A stretch of DNA of 64,000 bases from Stereocaulon alpinum. Its lineage: Eukaryota; Ascomycota; Lecanoromycetes; Lecanorales; Stereocaulaceae. The stretch is taken from the NCBI GenBank assembly GCA_018257865.1, contig JAEUBA010000113.1, forward strand, positions 18,258 through 82,257, given 5' to 3'. The notes under the pieces are model-generated. The model did no database searches. It saw nothing but the letters and a program-made list of their open reading frames with translations, and was not told the origin of the DNA. This document shows, one piece after another, positions 1 to 12,705 of this stretch (positions within the stretch are counted from its first letter, which is position 1; each line of letters begins with the position of its first letter). Both the position numbers and the translations under genes were made by a program.

Positions 1-1760
1 GGGTTATAGGCCCATGGGTTGGGGAAGTAGAGAGGGTTATGGTGGAGAGAGTAGATACCCGTGCCTACGTCTAGACCAGGTGGGAGGTGTTTAGCCACGC
101 TATTGTCTTCATCTGTAATAGAGAGACCGCCAGCCAAGATCTCGCGCCAGAAGACACCAGGCGCTGGTGGCGACATCCGCATCGCCTCGTCGACGCAGGC
201 GCGGAGGTAGGTGCAGGAATGGAGGGTGGGACCTTGAACGATCGATTCAACAGTCGGGAAGGTCGAGCGCAGGGAGTCTTGCAGGGTTGAGAGGCAGGAC
301 GGATTCCGAGAGAGGTAGAAGAAGGTGGCTGAGATCGCAGTGGCCGTTGTGTCGCCGCCTGGGCTATGTTAATTTGAGGCTCTAGGGTTCTTGGCTCGCG
401 GGTAGCGAAATCAGTGGACATCGCCCCATGTCAGCAGTTATGGCGGCATGGAGTCATCGGTCAAGTGTCCTCTATGCCCAGAATACTGTCCAAGTACATC
501 TTCGTGAAGCTCTGGTCGGACACGCCACCTCCAACCAGATCCGACAAGAGGTGACTTCGATGGGACTTTGTTCAAGGCTTTTTGCTACCCGCAATGCTAA
601 AATCAAGTATGGTGATAGCATTGGCTTACCTGCACTGATCATTAAATAGGCCTCTGACCAAACTTCCTCAAAGGAAAGAGTCTCTCCTGTGACAGGGTCT
701 TTGGCTTTGAGCAGATGCGACATGATATCCTGCCTTGAGTTATCCTCTCTCTCAATCCTACTCTCGACAATATATTTGGTGGCGGCTAGGTATCGCGCAC
801 GCTCTTTGAGAAGCCTTGGGAAGAGCCACGTATCTGCACTAAGCCAACTAGAACCGGCACGGAAGAGCCAGGGGTATTGCATGGCTATGTACGAGCGCTT
901 GATGTAGCCGCAGATGACCTCAGTGATGAATCGGTGTTTTGGACTTGTCAGCATGTCCAGGGATTTGCCAAACGCGAGATCAGAGACTATATCCATCGTG
1001 AGGTAGGTGTCTTCCAGAAGTTAGTCAAGTCTTCCAGTGTCAGAATGCTAAATCTGAGCATACCCCACTTCGCCATGTTCATTTTTCCTGACCAGACACT
1101 TGTCGCTTCCATTCCTGAAGCCTTTGGCGCCATGTACAAAGCATCACAAAGCTTCCTCACCTTATCCACAACGAAAGGCTCTGCAGATCGCAATGCCGAG
1201 TCAGAAAATCCTTGACTAATGATTCTTCGTTTGCGTCCATGCATCTTCTTGTCGATGACAGTGTGGCTATTCCAGGTCCCAGGGAAAACTGGTAACGGTG
1301 CGTACCCTTTCGATTTCTGGACATTGCTAGCGGTACTGTAGATATCTTTGACAGCATGATTGGTATTGATCAAAAGGCGATCGGGAGCATAGCGGACATA
1401 GGGGCCTATAAACAATCAGAACCGTGACAAAACCACTATGAAATAGGCAAGCAGGAAGTTGTGTACCATATTTCTCATGGCATCTCCATACATCGAGGTG
1501 AAGGTCCCCTTTGTATGCATGGTACATTCCATAGAAGTACGTAATCTGGAGAACACGGTTAGGAGCCGCTGTTGCAGTACTTTCAAGAGCTGCTTCACCT
1601 TAGCCACAATGGGGCCGGGGTACTTGGCGTAAGGATGTAATGTTAGTCGGTAAACACCAAGACCCACCACATAGAGGGCAAGGAGCACTGGCACAAGCAG
1701 CAACGTTTGCGCAGTGAGGACAAAGAAAGAGATGTGTGATTGAAACATGGTCGACTCCAT
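1..1760 (-). CDS. Cytochrome P450 monooxygenase, 3' end cut off by window edge
   Basis: A microsomal-type P450, presumably anchored in the ER. It starts at the ATG at 1760 with a hydrophobic anchor (about residues 10-38), then the proline-rich YPGP hinge. Inferred exons: 1760-1599, 1545-1467, 1405-1064, 1010-630 and 358-1; all phases agree. Exon 2 carries the conserved HLDVWRCHEKYG and exon 3 opens with PYVRYAPDRLL, both typical of fungal secondary-metabolism P450s. The oxygen-binding I-helix motif AGGDTT is formed across the junction 630/358, and an ExxR-type helix (EAMR) lies near position 170. The heme-binding cysteine lies outside the window. The last intron (359-629, 271 nt) is long for this locus. 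The substrate cannot be told. It is not close enough to the NRPS relic to claim a cluster. Confidence 0.88.
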
Positions 1761-3336
1761 ATCTTCGTTCAGTCAACGCTAGCGACTTGGTAGATTTCCT
1801 TCATGAGTGAAAAGGATAGCTGGTTGAGACAGATACAAGTAGAGCCATATTGATTGAAAAATGCCTTTCGAGACCTTCACTCGATCGGCCTTATTCTGCA
1901 TCGATGCGATGCATCCCGATCATAGAGAGGGAAGACCAAGACTCGGGCGCACATCCGCTTGGAGAACATTCAAGCATACCCAATAGCAGCAGGATTAAGG
2001 CCACCATCATCATTACAGGGTTCCCCCTAGCCGGTTTCAAATGGATGTGTTCGTGACCGTCGCTGCCACTTACGAGTTTGGTAACGCCGAGCCATTGCAA
2101 TGATCGCAAGTTCATTATCCGAGATTGATCTGTGCAACACGATCGAAGGCCACCGATGTCGTCTTGGAGCCTATTAAATGAATGATATTGTAGCAGTCAT
2201 TGCCTCTTGCAGGCTTGATAGCAACGTGGCAACAGCAATGAGTGGAAAGCTACCGGTATCCATCGCGAGTCCTGCTAGCTGATAATTGATTAACGCTGTT
2301 ATAAACTCATTACCTTTTGCAAAATTAGTAATGCTGGGGAGAGAGCGCTGGATTCATGTCGTTATCCGAAGATGAGTTGTACAATTCGGAAACTCTAAGC
2401 CGTGACCACAAACTGTGATGTCCCGAAAGATCAGGATGTCATAACCCAATAGAGCCAATGTAACCGGATCATGGTTTGTGACCCGTTCACCTGAGTTGCC
2501 ATACCTTTCTCTTCGTACTTGTATTGCAGGATAGGATTACCTACCTATCTCATCAACCGCGATCATAAGATTCTACAGAGGTGAATCGTATCATTTCAGA
2601 CCATGAAGGTAATAAGGAAGATGATTTCGCTGCATCAGGATTCGATGAGATTGCATGCCCACCGGATAGCGACCTCCTCTACTGCCATCTCCACCATCTG
2701 CCCCAGATGTTGCCTTCCAAGCCAGTGACGTGAGAGTTGAACAGTAGAAACACACTTCACATACAATATGACTGAACGTGTGAACGTTGGCTCGTGTATC
2801 CGAAGAATATTCTAGAGTTTCAGGGCGTTTAGCGCAACTCCGAACTGTTGGCGTCATTATCTGTAACGTGCGCAGGGATCAATGAAGTGAATCACGGTCC
2901 CAAGCACAGGCTGCTTCCGCTGAGTGGTCCAATGATGTAGCTAAGCCGAGGAGGCTTCGGACGCATATGCTCAATGCGGAAGCCTGTGTCCGTAGAGCAA
3001 GTGGATGACTGCCCGAGATCTTTGGAAGAGGTGTTCTTTGCACCGCGTGAGCTTTGTGATAGAGAACGAACCTGCATCATTTCTTAGATCTTGAGAACCC
3101 ATCATACAATCGACGTCACTTGAGCGGTCAGTAAGCACGACGCTTGCCAGGGCGAGTGTAAGAGTGTTTTGGCCCACAAAAGTACATGATGCATGATAGC
3201 TTCCGGCAAAGCTACTTTGCTCCATCATCTATCGCCATCTGCCAAGGGCTACTGCTACATCTTGCTGCTTTGTGCTAGACACGCTAAGAGGGCTTACCGT
3301 ACACTAAAGATTGTGCATCTCGTTCTCTTGCGAGTA
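1761..3336. other. Intergenic stretch, no gene recognised
   Basis: About 1.6 kb between the start of the P450 and the end of ABP1, both on the minus strand. Only short ORFs lacking any recognisable domain are present. It should hold the P450 promoter. I saw no repeat, tRNA or transposon signature. Confidence 0.6.
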
Positions 3337-5966
3337 CTACTCGTCCAGCTTCACATAAACGGCAGGGAAGAGACCGTGCTGTCCCCGATACTCACCAGAC
3401 CACCAGTCCTCGTCTGGAAACTCCTACAAAGCATTGTTATTCCACGATTAGACTTCTACAAGAGACTTCGACTCACTATACCCGTAATCCTCGCATTCTC
3501 AGGGAAACTCAATTCGTTATCTTCAGCTGCCTCGTAGTCATATAGTGCTGTAGCTGTGGCTCCTTGATTAGCCTCAGCACTACCGGTATGATACTTCTCG
3601 GGCTCGGGATCGGTTTCAGGCTGGTGGTGCGCGGCCTGTCGGTCTGCGTCTCCTCCTTCCTCGACAATTTCCACGTATTCGCTCGGGAAGAGACCTGCTT
3701 CTCCGCGCGAATTCTGCCCCATCCACCAATTTTCGTCCACCATCTGGATATTGGTGACATATTCTCCTTCTTTCAACTCAAGCTCATTGTCTTCCGCCTT
3801 TTCATAGTCATATTGGACTAGCGCACGCTTCCCGCCGTCGTGTGCACCAGGATGTGCAGTCTCGGCAGCTTGTCCCCCGAAGGTTGCAACAGCCGTAGCT
3901 TCGCCTGCGCCCCGTGCGGGATCATGACCTGCCGGTTCTTCGGTAAGATCATCTTCGTAAGGTATGGCTTGGGCAAGTGAGCGCGCTGGCATAGCAGGCG
4001 GTGGCGAGAATTGCTCGTCTCGCGCGTCTTCGATCTCTTGCTCGTTGTGTCCTCTGCTGACAGGCATAGCAACACGGATCGGAGACCCCGAATCCATAGC
4101 TGGAGGTGTGGGTGGTGTAGGACTTCGCGGCGGCTGTGGTGGCGGTGTTGGCATTCTCGGTACCACGTCTCCTTCTGCTTGTGTTTGCGTAGGCCGTTGA
4201 GGGAGGCCCGGGATAGGAATGCCACGATTAGCATTTGGCTTGCTGGATGTATCTAGTGGGGGCGGGCTAGAACCCACGTTAGCAGCACCCATTGGCGGGG
4301 CGCCCTTAAAGCGATCTCTGATGGCCCCAACTCCACCCGCTGGAGACGATGGAGCTTCCTCTTGAGGTTCGTCCTCCTGCCCAGTATGTTGCTGGCCTAA
4401 GCTGCTTGCCGATTGGCCTGTTCGAGTAGTTTGCACAGGAGCCCAGCTCTTCCCTCCATACCCGCTCTTCCACTCGCCGCCTCCTGAAGTCTGACTGGTA
4501 ACAGGAGCCGCAGACGCCGGTGAAGGGTCGTCGCTTGCTCCACTCGACCCTCGCTCCCGGGCTTTCTTTTCGGCCCATAGTTGAGCGGGAGTTTTTCCAC
4601 CTTGATCAGCAAAGGTTCTGCCTACACCAACAGGAGGGGCAGCGGGTGTGGGCTTAGACTCCAGCCCAAATACACTCGGCGTCGGAGCCTTGGTCCCAGT
4701 GAAAGAGCTGGCGCCAGATCCAAAGCGATTAGCAACTTTAGGCTTGGGTAGAGACGTAAGACGCTCCGAGGTTGAGAATGGCGCTGATCGGTCTGGAAGC
4801 GTCGTTGGGTCTTGTTTACCGGTGACAGCAGGAGAAACACTACTCATGGGTGGGGCTACGCCCTCTGGTGCTCCTTGGGCTCGTGCTCTGATTGCAGCGA
4901 TATCGACTTTACCGACGGGCTCGTAGGACCCTTTCACTGGGGTTGGTCTATCATCTTTTGCGCTACTTTGTTCTTGGGCTTGCCTTCGTAGAGCAGCAAT
5001 ATCCACTTTGCCAACTGGCTGGTAACCTCCTTTTACAAGATCGCTGTCTCCTGCATCTTCGTTAGCTCGAGTGCCGTTGAAACGAGAAGGCTCAGGCTTC
5101 TGCGAGCTTAGATCGAGCATGTTAACTTTTGTAGGTTGATAGGAAGACTGAACTTTTTCGAGTTGTGTCCGTGTGACCGGAGGCGCATCCGTACCCCAGC
5201 CATCTTCGTCGACGTTTGTATCTTTGGGTGCACTTGAGCGCAGCTTTGCTCCAGCTAAGGGATTAAAGCCACCACTGCCGCCCCCACTGCTGCGAGTGGG
5301 TGTAAAAGCAGGCTTCGAAGAGACTGGAGGAGGTGGACCGGTACTGATAGGAGCGGATGAACCACCGGTGTACCTGGAGCCTGATGCATCGGATACCTTT
5401 TGTACGATTGATTCGGGGGTCAAGTCGCGATCTGAGCGAGCAGTTATTTGTACATGATAACCCTGGCGAATGTCAGCTTCTGCTGTAGTCGTACCACTTC
5501 CTATGTCAGGCACGTACATGAAGCGTCTTCGAAACTGTATTCATATGGCTTGTGAAGTAACCCTTGGTTCGCTCGGGCACACCTTCCCCGCACCATCCAA
5601 TGAGCACGGATTTTGGTAGTGTTGTATTGGGATCTTTAACTTTGGCAAACGCAAATTGGACTCTGCCATCCGAGAATTCATCTATGAGATCGACCAGCTC
5701 GCCCTCTACTGCCGCATTAGCTTCTGCGATTCTGGTGCTTGTGTATGAAAGCACTCACCGCCAGTACTCTGCACTTTCAATACACTTTCTTTCCCTCCCG
5801 CATCCTGCTGGAAAGCATTGGCTAGTGGAGCAGAGACGGAGAAGACGGCCCACTGCCCGTAGGTTGGGGACTTGGACGCAGTCCCAGACGGGGGTGGAGC
5901 ATTAACGACAGATTGGTAGCTTTTTGATATTGACGGACCGTTGGTGGACAGATTCAAGGTAGCCAT
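3337..5966 (-). CDS. abp1: Actin-binding protein ABP1 (drebrin-like, ADF-H plus two SH3 domains)
   Basis: Cortical actin-patch adaptor that binds F-actin and recruits endocytic partners. Exons inferred: 5966-5759, 5708-5518, 5462-3477, 3423-3337, giving 823 residues. Residues 1 to about 140 form an ADF/cofilin-homology domain (LVDLIDEFSDGRVQFAF, then GWCGEGVPERTKGYF). A long proline/serine-rich middle holds related blocks of the type YxPxxKVDIAALR (two clear copies near 4890-5030). Two SH3 domains close the protein at about 678-735 and 768-823, each with ALYDY- or LVQYDY-type starts and the WW plus GLFPxxYV signatures. The last SH3 is split by a 53-nt intron (3424-3476). Length and order match fungal Abp1. 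Divergent from the F-box gene at 6692. Confidence 0.95.
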
Positions 5967-6691
5967 GTTTGTGGCCTGAAGTTAGGGAACTGAGTCTATA
6001 CTCAAGGAAGCTCACGCACGATGGAGTAGTTCGTAGACATCTTTGTACGACTTGTATGTTCTATTATGGTGCCTTGCAAGTGTCTGACAGGATTTAGGTC
6101 AGACTTGGGTGGCCTTGTTTCCATCAGCAGTTGGCGTTATGGTCCTTGCTTATAGGACCGAATGGATATTCGAAGGACGGCGACCTGCAGGGTCTTTGGC
6201 GCGGGAACTAAGAATTTCAAGGCGAGCGCAAGAATCCCTACTAGTACGCCTCACATTTCTCTACCCTCTCTCATACGCCCAAAGCAAAGCTGTCGAGGCC
6301 GTCGAACACTTCTCTCCATATACACAGGCTTCCCTATTTCCCTCACATCTCTCATTTTATCTACCTCATCTCTTGCGCAATCTTCCCTACGCAGCATTCA
6401 ACCATCTCTGATACTGTCTCCGCATCTCTTGCAGCTTAGTCACTCTTCTACCTGTGCGCCTTTACAATCCTGCACTCCCTCGTCTAAAATTCACTCTACT
6501 GCTCTATTGTTCTGGTCGCTCATCCTACAAATCTCTTCCTGTGTACGTATGCATTGCGCTCTCGTGTTGCGTTGTTGTCTGTGTGGATCCGGCAATCTCG
6601 TTGAACTGGGGACGATATCCTCTAATTGCCTACACTGAACTTCCAGGCTTTCTTTCCGGAACCTTGCGCGCCATGATACCCATTTTGCACC
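5967..6691. promoter_or_regulatory. Divergent intergenic region between abp1 and the F-box gene
   Basis: 725 bases separate the two start codons, so both promoters must lie here. The part from about 6240 to 6540 is strongly pyrimidine-rich on the plus strand (TCTCTACCCTCTCTC and similar runs), a composition common before transcription starts in filamentous ascomycetes. A short out-of-frame ATG at 6673 precedes the chosen start at 6692 and could act as an upstream ORF. No specific factor site is claimed. Confidence 0.5.
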
Positions 6692-9600
6692 ATGAACCTG
6701 TCTCCCAGAAGCACTGTTTCCTCCGATCTATATTCTTCGGAGCCAACGAAGCCAGAGGAGCATCCTTCACCAGGATTGAATGAACCGTTCGCGGATAAAG
6801 ACCTTAAACCTCCATCGGACATTGCTCATGATGGACCAGAAGAGTCAGGATATTCAGATACAATGGAAGGCCTGGATTCGCCTAGGGATCCGTCTAGGTC
6901 ATCCAGTGCTCCTACCTCAACCAACATTCCCGAAACATCCCTCAAACGAAAGCGGGAACATGATGGCGACGCTTCCAATACAATGCAGGGAGCTTCTCTA
7001 TCAAACAGTCAGGTGAACGTTATGCCCTTCCGGAGCCGGACTGACAGCCAAATCTCCATGGATCAAGCCCCATCCCAGAGGCAGCCTGGACCATCTGTAG
7101 GCGACCATGCAAGAATCAAGCGATCAAAGACCAGAGATCAAACTTCGGGATTGGACATAACAGCACAGCTCTTTTCGAAAACATCTGCGTTACCTGCTGT
7201 ACTTTGGCAGCATATTCTCTGTTATGTTCCTCCAGTATTTCTTGGCCGTTTGTTGCGGGTCAACCATGCTTTCAATACCTACTTGACTCCAGGAAAGGCC
7301 AGCGAGGATACCAGAGTACTACCTAGAAGTATAATACAGCCATTGAAAGCAGAGGATATTTGGCTGGCCTCTCGGAAACGCTTTGCTCCTGGCTTGCCAA
7401 GACCCATGTATGGACTCCAGGACTTAGACATGTGGAGGCTGCTCCGAGGCCAGCATTGCCAGGTATGTGGTCATAACAAAGAGGCCGTACCCGCTGCAAG
7501 CCTGGACAGTCCCTGGGAGTCCGGACCCGGAGATTCTAGCGTTCGAATCATCTGGCCATTCGGTGTGAGGTGCTGCGGCTCGTGTCTTCAAGCCGTGTCG
7601 AAAAAGGTATCAACAACTGAATGAAGCTGGCGAGCTGCAGATGAGAATTACATACTGATACTCTGTACAGGAAATGGAACTCTTCTTATCCACAGATTGC
7701 CCATCCTTTCTCTTGCAGGCTCTCCCTTTTGCTTTCGTGTCCGAGGCCAATCATTACATAGCGCACAGTGCTCTACGGAACGTGACAACTTCCCCCTCAT
7801 TGTCTCTAACAAAGCGCTACTACAAGCCACATATTGAGGAAATCAAGCGTCAATTCGAGAGTGCAAAGGAACTTGGCACTGCCTCTGCAGAAGAGTGGAT
7901 CAAAGGCCTGGCCCGCCAAGGACAAGAGCGGCTTGAGGACCTTATCCGCTGGGAGCAATGGGAATCCAGAGGAGGCTTGAAGAAAGTGAACATACGCCCT
8001 CAACCCAAGGTCTCTACTGTTGTTGGAAACAGGATCTTCAAAACGGAGATTCATTCTGATCGATCGACTCCACAAAGTATGAGCTTTTCTTCAAGATTAG
8101 ATGGTGGCCAGGCAAGTCCGGCGCCGTTCCCATCTGAAGATCATGCGCATTTTGGCCCAGGCCCTTCCACACGTACGTACACCTCAAATCTTCGATGACC
8201 GGTAGATCCCATCCGCAGTGAGGTGTTGACTGATTGACATCTTACAGCAACCTACCAAACGTCTTGGGCATCTGTTACCCCACACCTGGCTGGAACACAA
8301 CCAGGGTCTCAAGTCCCGATCTATCAGACACGGCCTGAGCGTAATATACGGGATGTTAATGAAGCTAAAGCGTTGCGAAGAGCAGAGATAGAGCGTCGCT
8401 GTGCGGACTTGGATCCTCCACTGATGCCCAGTGTCCTGAACCACATGGAGTCATTCCAGGCGGCCACACAAATAACGCAACCACTAACAGTACAAGCCTG
8501 GAAAGTCCTGAAGCCGCGTCTGCTTGCCCAGCTACCATATGCCGAGCGGCGGGAAAAGGAGCGCGTACAGCAGACTGAAGTACTCGTAGAAGAGTATAGA
8601 CAGCGACGCCATCAAGAGGCCCAACTAAAAGAAACCAAGGACAATTCCGATCGCGAATGGGAAACCTTCCAGGCACCTGTCCGAAATCGAATTGGAGCCT
8701 TGGCCGATGAAATTATCGAGACTAGATGGGCGGGAGCCAAAAGCATCACCAAGGACACAAGCCCGAAATTTGCTGCTGACGTTCTCGTAAATGTACGCCA
8801 ACGCTTCTATGCCGAGACAGCTCAAGAAGACGAAGTTGCCCTCGCTGCTAGCGATCCTGTTAAGATCGATCCGTCCAATGGCCCTCCTGCAAGGAGATTG
8901 ATTCTCGAAAACATGAAATGGCTTTTCGATACCAAGATCAAGCCACTGACAGATCACTTCCAAAGGGAGTTATTTCTTTGCAACGGTTGTGAGGGGAACT
9001 TCAAGTTCTACGGCTTTGAGGGCGTGATTCAGCATTATGCTGCGAAGCATACCAATACACTCAGCATGGGCAACATTGTGGTGCATTGGCGAGCTGAATG
9101 GCCTGAGTATCCACCTTTCAATCCCAATCCTAGCGTGGCCAAAGCAGCTTACTACAAAGTACCAACGCCTGCCCCAATACAAAGTCACAGCTTGCGGGAG
9201 CCACATGCACAAGCGAATATCGGGGGTTACAGCCAAACCGCAGAGACAGTCGCTTCCGTGCTACCTCAACGCATAATTGAAAATGGTCAGTATAATACTA
9301 ATGCATATTCGACTTCATACGTAGGACCACATGCAGAAGACTCTTCGCAAGGTTTCCCGGCTCAAGTGTATCCGGCTGTTACTCCTGCCTACATCCCTTG
9401 CGCAGGCTATCCCGGTCATTCTGGCTACTCGGGACCTCCTAATGGATACCCAAGCAGTGCCGCCCATTACGGCCCCTACCAGAACGCGCCACAGGTACTG
9501 GCTCCGCAGACTTACGGGTCCTCGATCCCACCTCAGTCTCCATACCCAGCCTTCGCACAAATACAACTTAATACCAATGCACAAGTCTACGTCCCAGGTT

Positions 9601-11804
9601 CTAATGCAAACTCCTTTGCGGGTGGCCCATACCACCCTAACATCTCGAGCAGCTACCTCCCCAACCACGTGCCCAACGTTCCTGGACCAGTATCTGACCT
9701 TTATCAGCGACAAATGGACGAGATGGCCAAACACGCGAAGGATGTTTTTACTGGTATCGGTGGGATCAAAGACCTCCCAGGCAGCGTACGAATATACGTT
9801 GTCATCCAACACACAGTCTCCAGGTTCAAGGCGACGTTCGCTAATGAGCCTAGCCTGACCATGTTCATCGATGGCCTCGATCATAATCCCGTCATGAGAC
9901 CAGTCAGAAGCGTGAATGGACTAGGCTGCAAAACTTGCATCAAGTTTGGCACCAGCGCCAAACTGTTTACACTGCCTCACCTAGTCAACCATTTCAGGAC
10001 GACCCACGTTGAAGCCCCGCAAGCTCTTGGGTATCCACAGACCTCAGAACTTGATTGGAAGCATGATATGATTGACTTGCCAGAGCTGTCAGTCATCTCG
10101 AACCTCGTCCATGCCCCTGGTATGACAGATCACAAATTGAGCTTAATAGCCTGGGCTTTTCCAGAAGCACTGCCAATACCACTACCAAGCCTGAGAGGGG
10201 GAATGAATACAGGCCCACTTCCGGTGTTCAGAAAGGAACTTGATAATATCGCGAGAGCAGCCCCCATAGTTGCCCCGAGCTCCGTGAGAGACCTTTCCAC
10301 TCATTTCGAATTTCGATCCAACAATCAGCCTCACAATCACCCTGAGAATGGGTATCGACCCCCGTCCCAGGGCCCCGCATCCGAACCACTTGAACCTCCG
10401 GGCGAGGATGAGTATGACCCTCATCATCCCTTATTGAGCAAAATGGCAGAAATCGAATCTGGTCATGGTCATGGGCAACCACAGAACCTAGCTAGGTCTT
10501 CCATGCTACAAAACGGCCACAGATCTTCGTTCCAAAGCAGGCACGAAAGTCCACAATATGCGAATCGTACGCACGCCGAGCTAGTCTTTGATAACACAAG
10601 CTCAGCGCACATGAATCACGACGACAGCTATGCTGATCAACCCTTTGAGCGTACCGAGCCGGTTGAAATGCACTATTCTCCTAGGCCGGACGTAACTTCT
10701 CGATCCGGGAATCGACGTGGCTTACGAGGCAGTGATCAGAACATGCCACAACGCCACAAGAATCGGGAGGAGGGTGAGGTTCCCATAGGATACGATAGCA
10801 GTCATTGTCGTGAGCCTGAAGATGGCAAGCTTACCGAACGGTGGAGGGCGTCCCAACATCGTCAACGTAGTCTGTCACCCCTAGGCATAACAGATCCTGC
10901 TGAGCAGTTTCTGAGCAACATCCCTCCAAAACAGGGTTCCCGCCTTACCCACGAGCTCTACCCCCCAGATCACGAGCTGACACGACGCTCGGAAGCACCA
11001 TGGCTGGATGAGCGGCATCCCAAGCGGCGCCAGAAGCACTTTGGAGAAGATGGCAATTACGATCAGGGGGCAGTGGAGAAGCTAAATGGAGGGGAGCAAG
11101 GAAACGAGGTACCCATCGATCACGCACACGCAGATCCCTTGCAACCCAGGACAGGTGATGACATCATCACCCATCAACGGCCAGCTTCTGGGCCTCAATA
11201 TTACGACAATTATCGCTCAGCCTCTCACATGCAGATACCGCTCAAATCCATCAGATCCGACGGCAGTCCCACCGTACGCTATGCTCCCTACGAGCCCGCT
11301 CAGCCAGCTGCTATACATGAACGGCAGGAGTCGAATGGCAGTGCCTTGGAAAGGCCTCGCAGCGGGACTCATCCTCATAAAGGTGCACGCCTGCAACAAT
11401 ATGGCGACGGGGCGGACTCACCGCATTCCCCCATAGAGACCGCTCTGTACCGCCCACGCAGTCCTGTAGAGGAGGACAGAGGTGATGGCGTTTGCCTCCG
11501 CTCTCCACTGTTACGCAGGCAGAGCCGTCCTCAAAGGGTTGTGAGCTACGATTACCAACCTCAAACACGTATCGAGTATATTGATGACCGTGGCATTCCA
11601 GAAAGTCGTTATCAACCTCGCGTTGAATATATCAGATATGAAGAACCAGTGGTCCGAGAGCCAACTCGCTACGTTGTCGCTCGGCCTGTCGAGCAAATGC
11701 AGCCCGAATATGTGCGATATGAGCAAACTTATGGGGACGAACCTGTCTATGAGCGGAATGGCCAGCTCTACCATCACAATCCTCAAAGATTCTATCGACA
11801 ATAG
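6692..11804 (+). CDS. Large F-box-like protein with zinc-knuckle and two C2H2-like fingers, function unknown
   Basis: Exons inferred: 6692-7606, 7671-8172 and 8248-11804 (introns 64 and 75 nt), giving 1,657 residues. Residues about 167-198 resemble an F-box (LPAVLWQHILCYVP then LRVNHAF), suggesting a Skp1-type ubiquitin-ligase adaptor. It is followed by a CxxC...CCxxC cluster (C256, C259, C294/C295, C298). Two C2H2-like fingers follow: CNGC...QHYAAKH from residue 717 and CKTC...NHFRTTH from residue 1033. Between them lies a Tyr/Pro/Gly-rich linker. The C-terminus is charged and disordered and ends in Tyr-rich near-repeats (RIEYIDD, RVEYIRY, PEYVRYE). Basic nuclear-type patches (KRKREH near 85) suggest nuclear location. 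I recall an uncharacterised fungal family of this layout (possibly DUF7892), unverified. The gene model is firm; the function is not known. Confidence 0.8.
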
Positions 11805-12705
11805 GCTCTATGAGCCGCTCCATTTCCTACATAAAGCTCTAAGTATTGACTTCGAACCCATGTTGTGAGAGACCATGGGCGGGGCAGCGCGGGAAGCATG
11901 CCCGACGACTTCCATGGTCTTTGCTCTGGCAGAGCAAGCTTCGTTCCACCAAGCAGAAGCCTTTTATTCTCTGTTTGGCGGCTTCACTTTTTCCTTCTCT
12001 CTCATCTTCCACGTCTATCCTGCAAAGTATGCTCAATACTCTGCGCTTCGTATGAACATTGTGTGGGTTTCGTGTCATCAAGTCTATTCGACACCAATTC
12101 TCTTGTGTTTAGTCATCTCTTGACCTGCTCTTACATCTCGCACAGTCGGCGTCGAGTTTGAGACATCTGTCTCACCATGATCAACATATATTGGGAGGTT
12201 GCTACCAACCGTGTTGCGTTCAGTCATGCACTTGGCAACGGGAATCTTCTACGGTCTATTGTATGAATAGTTCATGCATCATTGGTTAGACTGTGTACAT
12301 TACCAAACAATTGAGAGTAGCCTAAACATTGACATTCCGAACGCGTAGTTCACAGTCGTGCCTCAGTTGGCTCGGTAGCAGTGAGATCAATGTTCGTTTT
12401 CATTTCAACGCTGTAGCTCGTAAGAGTGCCTTCAGCAGACTAGCAGTAGCTCTCACATGGAGCTCGATATGTTTTGGAGAGGGACTTGCACAGACGGTTG
12501 TGAGTGTAGAGTAGTACTTTGGTATTGTGACTACTTTCTGGGGGCGCCTTCACAAGGCTGGGCTAAAATCAATACCCGCATAGATCACTTATCGGCGTGA
12601 CATGCCTGTTTTCACTTCTCGCAGGTCAGTACATCTTCCCATATTCACCTCCTTGTCGTCGTGCTAACGTTTGCTCCCTCAGGTCTCACGTGACCACCAT
12701 CGTGC
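11805..12705. other. Intergenic stretch upstream of AMP deaminase
   Basis: About 900 bases between two plus-strand genes. It contains the 3' flank of the F-box gene and the promoter of the AMP deaminase gene. A CACGTGAC E-box lies at 12687-12694, 12 bases before the start codon. A CTCCCTCAG at 12673-12681 could be the acceptor of a 5'-UTR intron, but this is not established. Confidence 0.5.
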
